Shown here one piece after another: positions 1 through 7,734 of a stretch of DNA of 15,021 nt. The first letter of the stretch is position 1, and each line of letters opens with the position of its first letter. The notes below the pieces were generated by a model. The model ran no database searches, had not been told where the DNA came from, and saw nothing but the letters and a program-made list of their open reading frames with translations. The stretch is from an uncultured Duncaniella sp. Its GTDB lineage: Bacteria > Bacteroidota > Bacteroidia > Bacteroidales > Muribaculaceae. The DNA lies in contig CAJTMH010000011.1 in assembly GCA_910577255.1 (NCBI GenBank), positions 12,373 through 27,393 of the forward strand, read 5' to 3'. The translations under genes were made by a program, and so were the position numbers.

Positions 1-53
1 CCCAAATGAAAATATATAATAAAGTGGATTAGTGGTCGGACATCGGTGCTTTA

Positions 54-656
54 TCAAGCACTTTCCCATTCTCCGGTGTCGGAGCCGTGAAGGAAACGGT
101 TAAAGCGGTGCTGGAGCACATCGAGAAATGCCGTGCGGCTTTTCTTACCCCGCGATTTAAGTTCCGTGAATCTCTTGTGGAGATAGTTGGGGTTCACATT
201 GAGGTTGAAAGCCTTTGCAAGAGCTTTCATTATATCGGTCACTGTGGCATCTGAATTGAGACATTTGCCAATCTTCAGGGCATAGCACAGTTCCATAAAG
301 TCTGTTTTGTCGGCGTTCCATTCAAGGTTGATGCTGTCGAAACAGTCATCGGTCGGGATCATGGCGATTTCCATTTCCTTATAATGGTTGAGGGTGTGAT
401 GAACAAAGTGGAGTGCCTTGTTGATGAAGGCTGCAAGCTCCTGATTCACCTCGTCGCGTTGGCGGGCTGTCTGCAAATGCTGTATCTCAACCTCGGCATA
501 GAGCAGTGCGGTTATCACATATCCCTTGTGAGTGCTTTTGCTGCACATTTCGCTGACCTGAAGCACAAAATCCTTGTAGGCGATGTGCAGATTGTCGTTC
601 TTCCCCTCGGTCAGTTTCTGGAAAAACTCAGTTTCGGTAAGTGAAAATAAGTCCAT
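54..656 (-). CDS. rteC: RteC-like regulator of conjugative-transposon excision
   Basis: The 200-residue product resembles RteC of the CTnDOT family, which is slightly longer (about 217 aa). In CTnDOT, RteC is a DNA-binding protein that turns on the xis/exc excision operon after RteB has activated rteC transcription. The C-terminal part is basic and helical (around residues 150-195, HKRFTELKSRGKKSRTAF, FNRFLHG), fitting DNA binding. The N-terminal part holds acidic helices, and no signal peptide or membrane segment is visible. The ATG at 656-654 gives MDLFSLTETEFF, a plausible start, and the stop is TGA. The rteB-like gene lies upstream on the same strand, as in CTnDOT, separated by 456 bp. 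No xis or exc gene is visible in the window, so its target must lie elsewhere. The family assignment is by recognition of sequence and context. Confidence 0.82.
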   Translation of the reverse strand: MDLFSLTETEFFQKLTEGKNDNLHIAYKDFVLQVSEMCSKSTHKGYVITALLYAEVEIQHLQTARQRDEVNQELAAFINKALHFVHHTLNHYKEMEIAMIPTDDCFDSINLEWNADKTDFMELCYALKIGKCLNSDATVTDIMKALAKAFNLNVNPNYLHKRFTELKSRGKKSRTAFLDVLQHRFNRFLHGSDTGEWESA

Positions 657-1112
657 TTATCGGCTGTTTCTAATTCGTTTTATATTGTTTTCAAATCACG
701 GATATAGAACCGCCGAATGTTACAATCGGATTACAGAAGTTAGTTGTTTTGTGTATTTTATTGAATTACAGGCGCTAATGTGGCGCACATTAAAATTGCA
801 CATTTTTCTTTACTGCCAAAACTTTGTGCAGTGTCTAAATTTTGGAAGAAAAAGGCATAAAAAAAGCGCACACCCTGATTGTATTTGTAGGCTCTGGACT
901 GGGCCTTTGACAGCAATCGAAAGGATGTACGCTATGCAGACGCATAGCATAGGCATCACTTCGTTCTGTCTTGTTGAATTGTCCAGATTCACAAATAAAC
1001 TCGGTGCGGCGTATGTTATGTTGTATCAGTGTGCGACCGGCTCTCCAGTCGCTAAAGTTTCTAAATTCGCTACAAAGATATAAAATTTTGGCGAATTAAC
1101 GGCTATTCACAT
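657..1112 (-). promoter_or_regulatory. Long structured upstream region of rteC
   Basis: These 456 bp between rteB and rteC hold no convincing gene. Read on the minus strand, the only match to the Bacteroidales -7 element TAnnTTTG is at 1080-1073, near the rteB end, with no clear -33 TTTG. If it is used, the rteC leader would be about 410 nt. Two hairpins lie in that leader: 1033-1040 with 1045-1052 (GCGACCGG / CCAGTCGC, one mismatch, 4-nt loop) and 931-937 with 942-948 (GCTATGC / GCATAGC, perfect, 4-nt loop). In CTnDOT, RteB activates rteC through an inverted-repeat site upstream of its promoter, so either repeat could be a protein site rather than an RNA hairpin. The promoter assignment is weak; the inverted repeats are seen directly. 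Confidence 0.4.
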
Positions 1113-2372
1113 TTAATCCCGTTTCAATCCATAGTGCTTGATTTTATAATCTATTGCAGAACGGCTTATCCCTAACAGCTTGGCTGCATTGGTTTTATTC
1201 CAATTCATACGGTTAAGTGCTTCAAGAATCATCTTTTTCTCATAAGCGGGATCTTTCAGGCTCAATGCACTCGGCATTTCAGGCTCCGAGAGGTTGAAAT
1301 TGATGTCATCCTCGGATATTGTATCGCCTTTGGCGTGGAAGGCAGCGAAAAGAACGATGTCTTTCAACTCGCGCACGTTGCCGGGCCACGGGTAGAGTTT
1401 CAACGCCTTAATTGCCGATGCGTCGAGGTGCTTTCGCGGCTTGCCGGTCTGGGCAGCATAGCATTTAAGGAAGAAGTCGGCGATTACGGGAATATCTTCG
1501 GCAGTTTCTTTCAGCGGCGGTACGGCGATGTCTGACTGTCGGAGTATGAAGAATAGGTTGGGGCGGAATGTCTTTTCCGTTACCATCTTCAACAACTCCG
1601 GCTCTGCGGTGCAGATTACACGAACATCGGGATGTTCGGTTTCGAGGATGTGCAGTAACACCGATTGTTTCTCAAAGGTCAGCAGATGCACATTCTTTAT
1701 GATGATTGTTCCACCTACTGACTTTTGAAAGTATCCCTCTATGCGGTTGTAGATTTCACTGCGCTCATTTTCGGGATTGTGCCGACCTACGAGAGCCGCG
1801 CCTCCGGCATCAACGATAGTTATCGGTTTCTGCTCACGCGAACTGTTGAGGTAAATCTGATGTGCCACCTGCTCCTTGCCAGAGCCACACTCTCCGAAGA
1901 TGATTGCGTTGGCGTTGGTTGCGGCAATGGCTTTTATCTTTTCCTCAATCATCTGCCATTCCTCACTTTTGCGTGGCAGAAGTTGATTGTCAAGTGTCAG
2001 CACGATGTGTTCCGCTTTGGAATATTCGCCGACAGTTTCAGTCAGTTGCTTGTCAATCGCAAGCCGCTGAACCACATCGACAGCTCCACCGCCACGCATC
2101 ACATCAACAGCATCAGTGTTTAGGTTATCCACTATGGCTATGACTGGGAATTTGTATCCCTCGGTCTTCAGCCAGTTAATAAACTCTTTTGCGGTACCGT
2201 CCGACAATCGCATTGACGTGACGATAACCGCACCGGGAGGCAGCTTTGCCGCCTCAACTTTTCCGGCCTCGATGCAATCCGTAACGACAGGATCATAACC
2301 GGCCCGTGTCAACAAGCCTGCCATAATTCTCCCGTCGGATGCGGACGCATCGACAATTAAAACCTTGTTCAT
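1113..2372 (-). CDS. rteB: RteB-like sigma-54-type enhancer-binding protein with degenerate receiver and ATPase motifs
   Basis: The 419-residue product has the RteB/NtrC layout: receiver (about 1-115), AAA+ domain (about 135-345) and Fis-type helix-turn-helix (about 380-417, NKTNAAKLLGISRSAIDYKI). In CTnDOT, RteB is the response regulator that activates rteC. I chose the ATG at 2372-2370 (MNKVLIVDAS) because receivers begin this way; an upstream ATG adds 14 atypical residues. Walker A (GECGSGKE, 160-167) and WPGNVREL (329-336) are intact. Other key positions are not: the phosphoacceptor Asp aligns with Ser53, the receiver Lys with Arg103, the Walker B Asp-Glu with Lys226-Asn227, the GAFTGA loop that contacts sigma-54 is absent, and PPLRER reads PPLKET. 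DNA binding is probably kept while phosphorylation, ATP hydrolysis and sigma-54 remodelling are doubtful. The gene upstream is the TonB/DUF4249 operon, not rteA. Confidence 0.8.
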   Translation of the reverse strand: MNKVLIVDASASDGRIMAGLLTRAGYDPVVTDCIEAGKVEAAKLPPGAVIVTSMRLSDGTAKEFINWLKTEGYKFPVIAIVDNLNTDAVDVMRGGGAVDVVQRLAIDKQLTETVGEYSKAEHIVLTLDNQLLPRKSEEWQMIEEKIKAIAATNANAIIFGECGSGKEQVAHQIYLNSSREQKPITIVDAGGAALVGRHNPENERSEIYNRIEGYFQKSVGGTIIIKNVHLLTFEKQSVLLHILETEHPDVRVICTAEPELLKMVTEKTFRPNLFFILRQSDIAVPPLKETAEDIPVIADFFLKCYAAQTGKPRKHLDASAIKALKLYPWPGNVRELKDIVLFAAFHAKGDTISEDDINFNLSEPEMPSALSLKDPAYEKKMILEALNRMNWNKTNAAKLLGISRSAIDYKIKHYGLKRD

Positions 2373-2396
2373 CAAAAAATTATTATTGATATTTAT

Positions 2397-2428
2397 CAAA
2401 AAATAAGGACACATATCTGCGTCCTTAT
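2397..2428 (-). terminator. Rho-independent terminator or attenuator between the DUF4249 gene and rteB
   Basis: On the minus strand, 8-bp perfect arms (ATAAGGAC at 2428-2421 and GTCCTTAT at 2410-2403, 10-nt loop) are followed directly by a T-run at 2402-2397. It lies 37 bp beyond the DUF4249 stop and about 25 bp before the rteB ATG, so it would end the TonB/DUF4249 transcript. Because it is so close to rteB, it could also act as an attenuator in an rteB leader. A 14-bp inverted repeat, TTGATA-tt-TATCAA (2386-2399), lies between it and the ATG. Confidence 0.65.
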
Positions 2429-2464
2429 CTATTTATGTTGCTTATATATTCAATTGATCAACAA

Positions 2465-3283
2465 TTATTCAGCCACGTCCTTGTAGTAGAACTTGAAAGT
2501 ACAGGATGTTGTATAATAGGCTGAGAAGTAGCCCAATATAGAGTCTGTATTGAAATTATTTATTGGATTGGAGGAATTCTGCCCAGACAATTTTGCTGAA
2601 AAAAGATAGTCATAGGTCTGTAAATCAATGGCTCTAACCTCAACGGTTATATCATCGTCCTCGAATATAATGGAATCGTAATCGTCAGGATCATTTTTTT
2701 CAGCCTTGTCGCGACTCATAAGGCTTATATCAAATTCGGTACTGCTTGCGTTGCTGTCAAGTTCCTTTACAACATTCCATTTGAACAACTTACCATTTCG
2801 TAAAACTCTATAATAATAGTAGTTTATATCGGGGGCTTTATCTTCTACATTTATTACCAGATGCAACATGTCATTTCCCATCATTTCCTCCCAATGCATG
2901 GAGATATTCTTAATCTCTACTGCATCAGGCATGGTGGATGTTGATTCTACTGTTACATCGTCAATCATAAGGGATAATGTGTATGTCATACCGCTTATCC
3001 CGATAAGTTTGTCTGAATGATACTTTCCATCAGATGAATAAGTAAGTACATACTTCTCCCCCGAAATATCCGATATTACAACAGACTTGACTTCTATACC
3101 ATCAGATATTATTGGATTATCAATATCGCGTGTCTTTGTAATGGATACTTCACAACCTTCATTACAGATGCCGGCATTTACTACATATATTGGCTCAATA
3201 TCACGATAATCCAATTCGATCTCTTTCTCACAGGAACACAGCAACAGTGAGTATAAGATTATATATAAAGTTTTACTTTTCAT
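2465..3283 (-). CDS. DUF4249-family outer-membrane lipoprotein, partner of the TonB-dependent receptor
   Basis: The 272-residue protein has a short lipoprotein signal (residues 1-17, lipobox LCSC with acylated Cys18). The acidic/basic stretch EKEIELDYRD that follows resembles the charged signal directing Bacteroidetes lipoproteins to the cell surface. The rest is beta-rich and matches DUF4249 in pattern: CEKEIELD start, a YVVNAGI strand, and a C-terminal YFSAYYTTS region. Proteins of this family are commonly encoded next to a TonB-dependent receptor; their molecular role is not established, but substrate capture at the receptor mouth is a fair inference. The gene starts 4 nt after the receptor stop, so the two are co-transcribed, and a terminator follows at 2428-2397. 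It is visibly more AT-rich than rteB and traJ, suggesting separate acquisition. The family call is good; the substrate is unknown. Confidence 0.78.
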   Translation of the reverse strand: MKSKTLYIILYSLLLCSCEKEIELDYRDIEPIYVVNAGICNEGCEVSITKTRDIDNPIISDGIEVKSVVISDISGEKYVLTYSSDGKYHSDKLIGISGMTYTLSLMIDDVTVESTSTMPDAVEIKNISMHWEEMMGNDMLHLVINVEDKAPDINYYYYRVLRNGKLFKWNVVKELDSNASSTEFDISLMSRDKAEKNDPDDYDSIIFEDDDITVEVRAIDLQTYDYLFSAKLSGQNSSNPINNFNTDSILGYFSAYYTTSCTFKFYYKDVAE

Positions 3284-3287
3284 AAAA

Positions 3288-5597
3288 TCAGAATTTTAGT
3301 GTGTATGAAACTGATGGCACAAGACCAAATAAAGAATACTTCATTGTCTTGAATCCAGATGGCGCATTTTCATCGGATTTGAATACTATTAGAAATGGAT
3401 TATATCTTGAATACGCATTATATATTCCAAAAGACCATTCATAGGTTAATTTCTTGCCGATATGCGTATATGTCGCACTTAAATCAAGCCTATGATAGGA
3501 CGGCGCACGATAGCCATTTCGTTCCGCGTAATGAAACATGTGAATACCATCAACCTCATATTTTGCACTTGGGGCAGTGAGTGCCTGTCCTGTATTGAAT
3601 ACCCATGCCCCTGATACATTCCAATTCTTGTTTATCTCATATATACCGACTACGGAAATGTCATGCCTTCTATCATTTCCGGCAGTGTACCACTTGTCAT
3701 TATTTATACCCGCAATCTTATTTTGAGACCAAGATAAAGTATATCCAACCCAACCGGTAAATCTGCCGGCATTTTTTCTCAATGTCAGTTCTAAACCATA
3801 AGCCCGTCCTTTGCCGCCGAGCAAAAGGCGCTCTATTTCAATTTCCGAATTAAACGATTTTCCATCTTTATAATCGTAGATGTGATTTATTGATTTATAA
3901 AACGCTTCACCTGAAACTTCCCATTTACTATTTCCAAACAATGCTACATATCCGGCACTTATCTGATCGGCGGTTTGAGGTTTTATGATATTGCTGGTCA
4001 TGGCATATCTGTCAAACGGCATGGACGAGCCAGTGCTTCTTATTGCATGAATATTTTGGGAGCTACGACAATATGCAACCTTGACACTCTGCAAGTCGGT
4101 TATCTGATAATTAAAGCTCAATCGTGGCTCTAAAGAGAAGTATGTTTTAAATAAATGGCCTTTTTTAGGATTGTAGGTATCTGTTATGGCTCCGTCTGAA
4201 TTAATTTGATAATACGGAGAACCTCCGAGAGCCGATATCATACCCAAGCGTAACCCGCCCATAATATGAAAATGCTCATTAATTGCCCAATCATCGTTAA
4301 TCCATATACCATTTTCCCAGCTTCTTCGCAATTCCCTCTGACGAGTTGGTCCAATAATCCATTCTGCCGACTTTAGATCCATTAATGCGGTATAGAAACC
4401 AAAGTCAGCCCGATGGCTTTCATCTGGGTTCCATGAAAATACATATTTAATACCGGTTTGTTTCAGATGCCCCGTCATGTTATCATCTTCAGATGTAACC
4501 TGCATTCCCATATCATTCACAAAGTTGCTGTGATATAAGCTTAGATTTGACGATAGCACATCGTTATAGATATGATACCACTTTACTGTTGTTGCTATAT
4601 TGCCCCACTGCATATTTATCATATCACTCATACCTAAGTTATCTCTTCCTACGAAAAAAGACACGTAAAGACGATTCTTAGAATTAACGATATAGTTTAT
4701 TTTCGCATTTATATCATAGAAATACAGCGAGTTGTCTTTGAATTGGTCTGTAAATTTCAAAAACATATCCATATATGATCTACGCGCTGAAGCTGAAAAA
4801 GATAATTTATCCTTTATGATAGGGCCCGCTATGTCAAATTTTGCAGAGAGTAGGCCTATTGAGAACATTCCGCCATACTTATCTTGATTGCCGGATTTCG
4901 TAGAAACGTCAAACACAGAAGACGTTGCACCCGAAAACTTTGCAGGAATTTGTCCTTTGTATAGAGTAGCACTTGCCAGTGCTTCATCATTAAAAGTTGA
5001 AAAGAATCCGAACAGATGACCGGAGTTGATTATAGGAGCATCGTCGAGTAGTACAAGATTTTGACTTGGCGTACCACCTCTTACCTGAAAACCTCCTGTT
5101 CCATCTCCTTCCGCAGAAACACCGGGTAACAATTGCAACGATTTTATAATGTCACGTTCACCAAATATTACAGGTGTTTTCGCCATCTCTGATATATCTA
5201 TGCGCTCCATGCCGGGTTGAGTGCTTTTAACGCGGTCTGTGACAGATTTTGCTAAAACTACAACATCTGACAATTCATTTGTTGAGGTCAACATGCTGAA
5301 ATCAATGATGGTATCTGAACTCAGTTGTATACTACGGACAATTGATTCATAACCAATATACGAGCAAGCGATTTTGCCGTCTCCGGAGGATGCTTGTAGT
5401 GTGTATTTTCCATCGGTATCAGTAACAGTACCCATGGATTGTCCATAGGTAATGGATGCGCCAATTAAAGGTTCTCCAGTTTCATTATCAGTAACACGAC
5501 CACTGATGCTATAAATATCAGCAGCAATAATATAGAAACTGCAAAACATTAATAACGACGTCAGTACACCACGAAGGGTATGATTTGTTTTGTCCAT
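3288..5597 (-). CDS. TonB-dependent outer-membrane receptor with N-terminal carboxypeptidase-regulatory-like domain
   Basis: The 769-residue protein imports an unknown ligand across the outer membrane using TonB energy. A signal peptide (about 1-26, hydrophobic VLTSLLMFCSFYIIAA) is followed by a CarboxypepD_reg-like domain (about 30-103, SISGRVTDNETGEPLIGASI, TDTDGKYTL, IGYES). Next come a TonB-box-like segment (SDVVVLAKS, 110-118) and a plug (about 125-240, with LLPGVSAEGDGTGGFQVRGG and NLVLLDDAPI). The long beta barrel ends in Phe (SYTLKF), as expected for barrel insertion by BamA. It lacks the secretin/TonB short N-terminal domain of anti-sigma-linked transducers and is shorter than SusC proteins, and its partner is DUF4249 rather than SusD. 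A polysaccharide locus is therefore less likely; peptide, metal or cofactor uptake is possible. The divergent AraC gene is its probable regulator. No frameshift is visible. Confidence 0.88.
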   Translation of the reverse strand: MDKTNHTLRGVLTSLLMFCSFYIIAADIYSISGRVTDNETGEPLIGASITYGQSMGTVTDTDGKYTLQASSGDGKIACSYIGYESIVRSIQLSSDTIIDFSMLTSTNELSDVVVLAKSVTDRVKSTQPGMERIDISEMAKTPVIFGERDIIKSLQLLPGVSAEGDGTGGFQVRGGTPSQNLVLLDDAPIINSGHLFGFFSTFNDEALASATLYKGQIPAKFSGATSSVFDVSTKSGNQDKYGGMFSIGLLSAKFDIAGPIIKDKLSFSASARRSYMDMFLKFTDQFKDNSLYFYDINAKINYIVNSKNRLYVSFFVGRDNLGMSDMINMQWGNIATTVKWYHIYNDVLSSNLSLYHSNFVNDMGMQVTSEDDNMTGHLKQTGIKYVFSWNPDESHRADFGFYTALMDLKSAEWIIGPTRQRELRRSWENGIWINDDWAINEHFHIMGGLRLGMISALGGSPYYQINSDGAITDTYNPKKGHLFKTYFSLEPRLSFNYQITDLQSVKVAYCRSSQNIHAIRSTGSSMPFDRYAMTSNIIKPQTADQISAGYVALFGNSKWEVSGEAFYKSINHIYDYKDGKSFNSEIEIERLLLGGKGRAYGLELTLRKNAGRFTGWVGYTLSWSQNKIAGINNDKWYTAGNDRRHDISVVGIYEINKNWNVSGAWVFNTGQALTAPSAKYEVDGIHMFHYAERNGYRAPSYHRLDLSATYTHIGKKLTYEWSFGIYNAYSRYNPFLIVFKSDENAPSGFKTMKYSLFGLVPSVSYTLKF

Positions 5598-5632
5598 TCG
5601 TTAAATCAGTTTTCTTCAATTTATTACGGGTG

Positions 5633-5662
5633 CAAAATTACAACCAGAATTAATTTCACAAA
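5633..5662 (-). promoter_or_regulatory. Promoter of the TonB receptor/DUF4249 operon
   Basis: Read on the minus strand, TTTG (5662-5659), an 18-bp spacer and TAATTTTG (5640-5633) match the Bacteroidales -33/-7 consensus (TTTG, about 19-21 bp, TAnnTTTG). The start site would be near 5626, giving a leader of about 29 nt to the ATG at 5597. The spacer is 1 bp shorter than usual, which may leave room for activation by the divergent AraC protein. Confidence 0.62.
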
Positions 5663-5684
5663 AGGCCTAAATAACGAATTAATT
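5647..5684. promoter_or_regulatory. Possible operator between divergent promoters (direct repeat GAATTAATT)
   Basis: GAATTAATT occurs at 5647-5655 and again at 5676-5684, a 29-bp period and so roughly three helical turns. The first copy is inside the receptor promoter spacer; the second lies between the two -33 boxes. AraC-family regulators usually bind direct repeats on one face of the helix, so this is a candidate site for the adjacent regulator. The motif is AT-rich and could be chance. Confidence 0.25.
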
Positions 5685-5705
5685 GGTCTTTTGTTAAAAT
5701 GAGTC

Positions 5706-5736
5706 TTTGATATTAGCAATTTATATCCTAATTTTG
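5706..5736 (+). promoter_or_regulatory. Promoter of the araC-type regulator
   Basis: TTTG (5706-5709), a 19-bp spacer and TAATTTTG (5729-5736) form a full match to the Bacteroidales consensus. The predicted start near 5740 leaves about a 15-nt leader before the ATG at 5756, supporting that start codon. It is back to back with the receptor promoter. Confidence 0.75.
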
Positions 5737-5755
5737 TGGTCTAATATTTTAATTA

Positions 5756-6607
5756 ATGATACGGAACGAGGCTATCATATCCCGTTTTCAATCCGTTGAA
5801 AACATCGTTGGTCTTGATAAAGACTTATTTGTGGTGGAAATCGGCAAAACCGATTTCCCCAATAAGCCCATATTAAATAGCTTATATCAATGTTGCATTG
5901 GAATATCAGGCAATTGTATAAGTCGTGTGAATTTGATTGAAATATCCCAGTCTGCCGGATCCATAGCAATTACACTGCCTAATCAATTTGTGGAAATACA
6001 AAACGTTTCAGACGACTACAAGGCCATTCTTATTGCCATGTCGCCTGATTTTTTTGATAAACTTGGCTTTCAATATAGTTTCCAAACTGCTAATGCAATA
6101 AGTATTAATCCCATTATTACCCTTTCAGAAAAAGAGTTCGAGGCATTAATCAAATATACAGAGATGGTCAGAAATATTCTTGCTCGAAAAAGACCTTATG
6201 CACGAGAAATCTTACGACATCTCACAGCTGCATTACTTTATAGTATGGCTGATAGCATTATTAAAGCATTGCCATCTAACATGAGTAGAGAGGAAACGCT
6301 AACACAAAACTTTTTAGAATTAGTAAGCAAAAACTATCACGAATGTCGAAAAGTAACCGAATATGCTTTAAGACTGGGGCTGACCCCCGGATATTTATCA
6401 TCTATTGTCAAAACTATTACTCAAAAAAGTGCCGCAGAATGGATTGATGAATATGTAATGTTAGAGGCTAAAGCTCTATTGGCATCATCAGATTTAACTG
6501 TGCAACAAATATGCCATCGGTTGAATTTTCCGAATCAATCTTTTTTTGGGAAATATTTCAAAAGGCATTCCGGGTTAAGCCCCAGACAGTATCGGCAAAA
6601 TCTTTGA
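5756..6607 (+). CDS. AraC-family transcriptional regulator
   Basis: The 283-residue protein has an N-terminal sensing region (about 1-170, no recognisable ligand pocket) and a C-terminal AraC/XylS DNA-binding domain (about 185-283). The latter carries the two helix-turn-helices (TEYALRLGLTPGYLSSIVKT and LTVQQICHRLNFPNQSFFGKYFKRHSGLSPRQYR), including the diagnostic ending F-x-K-Y-F-K-R-x-x-G-x-S-P-x-x-Y-R. It is divergent from the TonB receptor operon, with both promoters inside the 158-bp gap, so it probably controls that operon and possibly itself. It lacks receiver and membrane domains, so it is not a hybrid two-component regulator of polysaccharide loci. The ATG at 5756 is favoured by promoter position. 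The gene is AT-rich like the receptor operon, suggesting they moved as one cassette. Confidence 0.88.
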   Translation: MIRNEAIISRFQSVENIVGLDKDLFVVEIGKTDFPNKPILNSLYQCCIGISGNCISRVNLIEISQSAGSIAITLPNQFVEIQNVSDDYKAILIAMSPDFFDKLGFQYSFQTANAISINPIITLSEKEFEALIKYTEMVRNILARKRPYAREILRHLTAALLYSMADSIIKALPSNMSREETLTQNFLELVSKNYHECRKVTEYALRLGLTPGYLSSIVKTITQKSAAEWIDEYVMLEAKALLASSDLTVQQICHRLNFPNQSFFGKYFKRHSGLSPRQYRQNL

Positions 6608-6683
6608 TAGCTATACAAAAAAGCCAATACCTCATCTTCCTTGCTCCAATTTACGGTAAATAAGTACAAATTTCAGGTTCTCC

Positions 6684-6714
6684 TTTGAATTATAGGGAGA
6701 AAATCATAATTTTG
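6684..6714 (+). promoter_or_regulatory. Promoter of fic, predicting a leaderless transcript
   Basis: TTTG (6684-6687), a 19-bp spacer and TAATTTTG (6707-6714) match the Bacteroidales consensus exactly. The ATG is at 6720, only 5 nt after the -7 element, so transcription would begin at or within about 3 nt of the start codon, leaving no room for a ribosome binding site. Confidence 0.72.
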
Positions 6715-6719
6715 TCCCT

Positions 6720-7718
6720 ATGAAATCGGAATTAGAGAAATTAGTAGGGAGATACCGTGAACTTGGCATAGACCGGCAATTGGACTATGAAAAGTTTTAC
6801 CTGTATTCCATCATCACGCACTCCACAGCGATTGAAGGCTCTACCATTACGGAGCTTGAAAATCAGATAATGTTTGACAATGGCATTGCATTGAAAGGCA
6901 AGAGCCTTGTCGAGCAGAACATGAACCTCGACCTTAAAGCGGCTTACGAGCGGGCGTTAGTTTTTGCCCGAGAACATGCTGATGTCACTGTTGACCGTCT
7001 GAAAGAGTTGTCGGCCTTGACAATGAAAAATACAGGTTCGGAGTATCATACGGCATTGGGCGATTTTTCTTCTGCCAACGGAGATATCCGCCTTGTGAAT
7101 GTCACAGCCGGAGTGGGAGGCCGTTCCTACATGGCGTTTAATAAAGTGCCGCAGAAGTTAAAAGAGTTCTGCGATACGCTCAATGCTTTGCGATGCAAAC
7201 ACGATTCAATGTCAATGCAGGAGCTGTATGAAATGAGTTTTGACGCGCATTATAACCTTGTGACAATCCACCCGTGGGCAGATGGAAACGGTCGCATGGC
7301 CCGTATGCTGATGAACTGGCTGCAATTTGAATTCGGACTTATCCCGTCACGAATATTCAGCGACGACAAGGAGGAATATATCAAGGCTCTGGTTGCAACC
7401 CGCGAAAGCGAGGACTTGGGCATATTCCGTCAGTTCATGACCGACACGATGATTACGCACCTCCACCGTGATATATCTTCCTATCTGGAATCAATCGGAG
7501 AAGATGCCCCGGTAGAGCAACCAAAGAAGAAAGTCAAGACCCGCGATAGAATAATCGAACTGCTTCGCGAAAATCCGAAACACACCACCCGCACCCTCGC
7601 AGAAGAAATTGGCATAACCCCCAAAGGCGTGGAGCGACACCTCGCCATACTCAAATCCAAAGGCGTTCTCAACCGCATCGGCCCCGACAAAGGCGGCGAA
7701 TGGCAGATTATTGAATAA
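6720..7718 (+). CDS. Fic-family AMP-transferase, class II (N-terminal inhibitory motif), with C-terminal winged helix
   Basis: The 332-residue protein carries the Fic core motif HPWADGNGRMAR at 184-195 (catalytic His184, anion-binding GNGR), which transfers AMP from ATP to a hydroxyl side chain of a target protein. The inhibitory motif [S/T]xxxE[G/N] is present near the N-terminus as STAIEG (35-40, Glu39), typical of autoinhibited class II Fic proteins, so no separate antitoxin is required. Residues about 275-332 form a winged helix-turn-helix (RIIELLRENPKHTTRTLAEEIGITPKGVERHLAILKSKGVL), suggesting DNA binding or autoregulation. Such Fic-HTH proteins are common in Bacteroidetes; their targets are mostly unknown. 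Base composition is higher in GC than the neighbouring AraC gene and the following small gene, closer to the conjugative backbone. The next gene starts 16 nt downstream, so the two are probably co-transcribed. Confidence 0.9.
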   Translation: MKSELEKLVGRYRELGIDRQLDYEKFYLYSIITHSTAIEGSTITELENQIMFDNGIALKGKSLVEQNMNLDLKAAYERALVFAREHADVTVDRLKELSALTMKNTGSEYHTALGDFSSANGDIRLVNVTAGVGGRSYMAFNKVPQKLKEFCDTLNALRCKHDSMSMQELYEMSFDAHYNLVTIHPWADGNGRMARMLMNWLQFEFGLIPSRIFSDDKEEYIKALVATRESEDLGIFRQFMTDTMITHLHRDISSYLESIGEDAPVEQPKKKVKTRDRIIELLRENPKHTTRTLAEEIGITPKGVERHLAILKSKGVLNRIGPDKGGEWQIIE

Positions 7719-7734
7719 TTAAAATCCTTTGTTT

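Noticed and set aside
1..53. Sequence downstream of rteC
   Set aside because: Searched for a terminator or gene start; nothing supportable in this short AT-rich stretch.
780..800. Sequence resembling a sigma-54 promoter (TGGCGC...TTGCA)
   Set aside because: The spacing between GG and GC is 14 bases instead of the required 10, and it points away from rteC.
583..1083. 166-codon plus-strand open frame across the rteC start and its leader
   Set aside because: It overlaps the rteC 5' end in antisense, has no promoter or ribosome binding site, and its composition follows the regulatory region rather than a protein gene.
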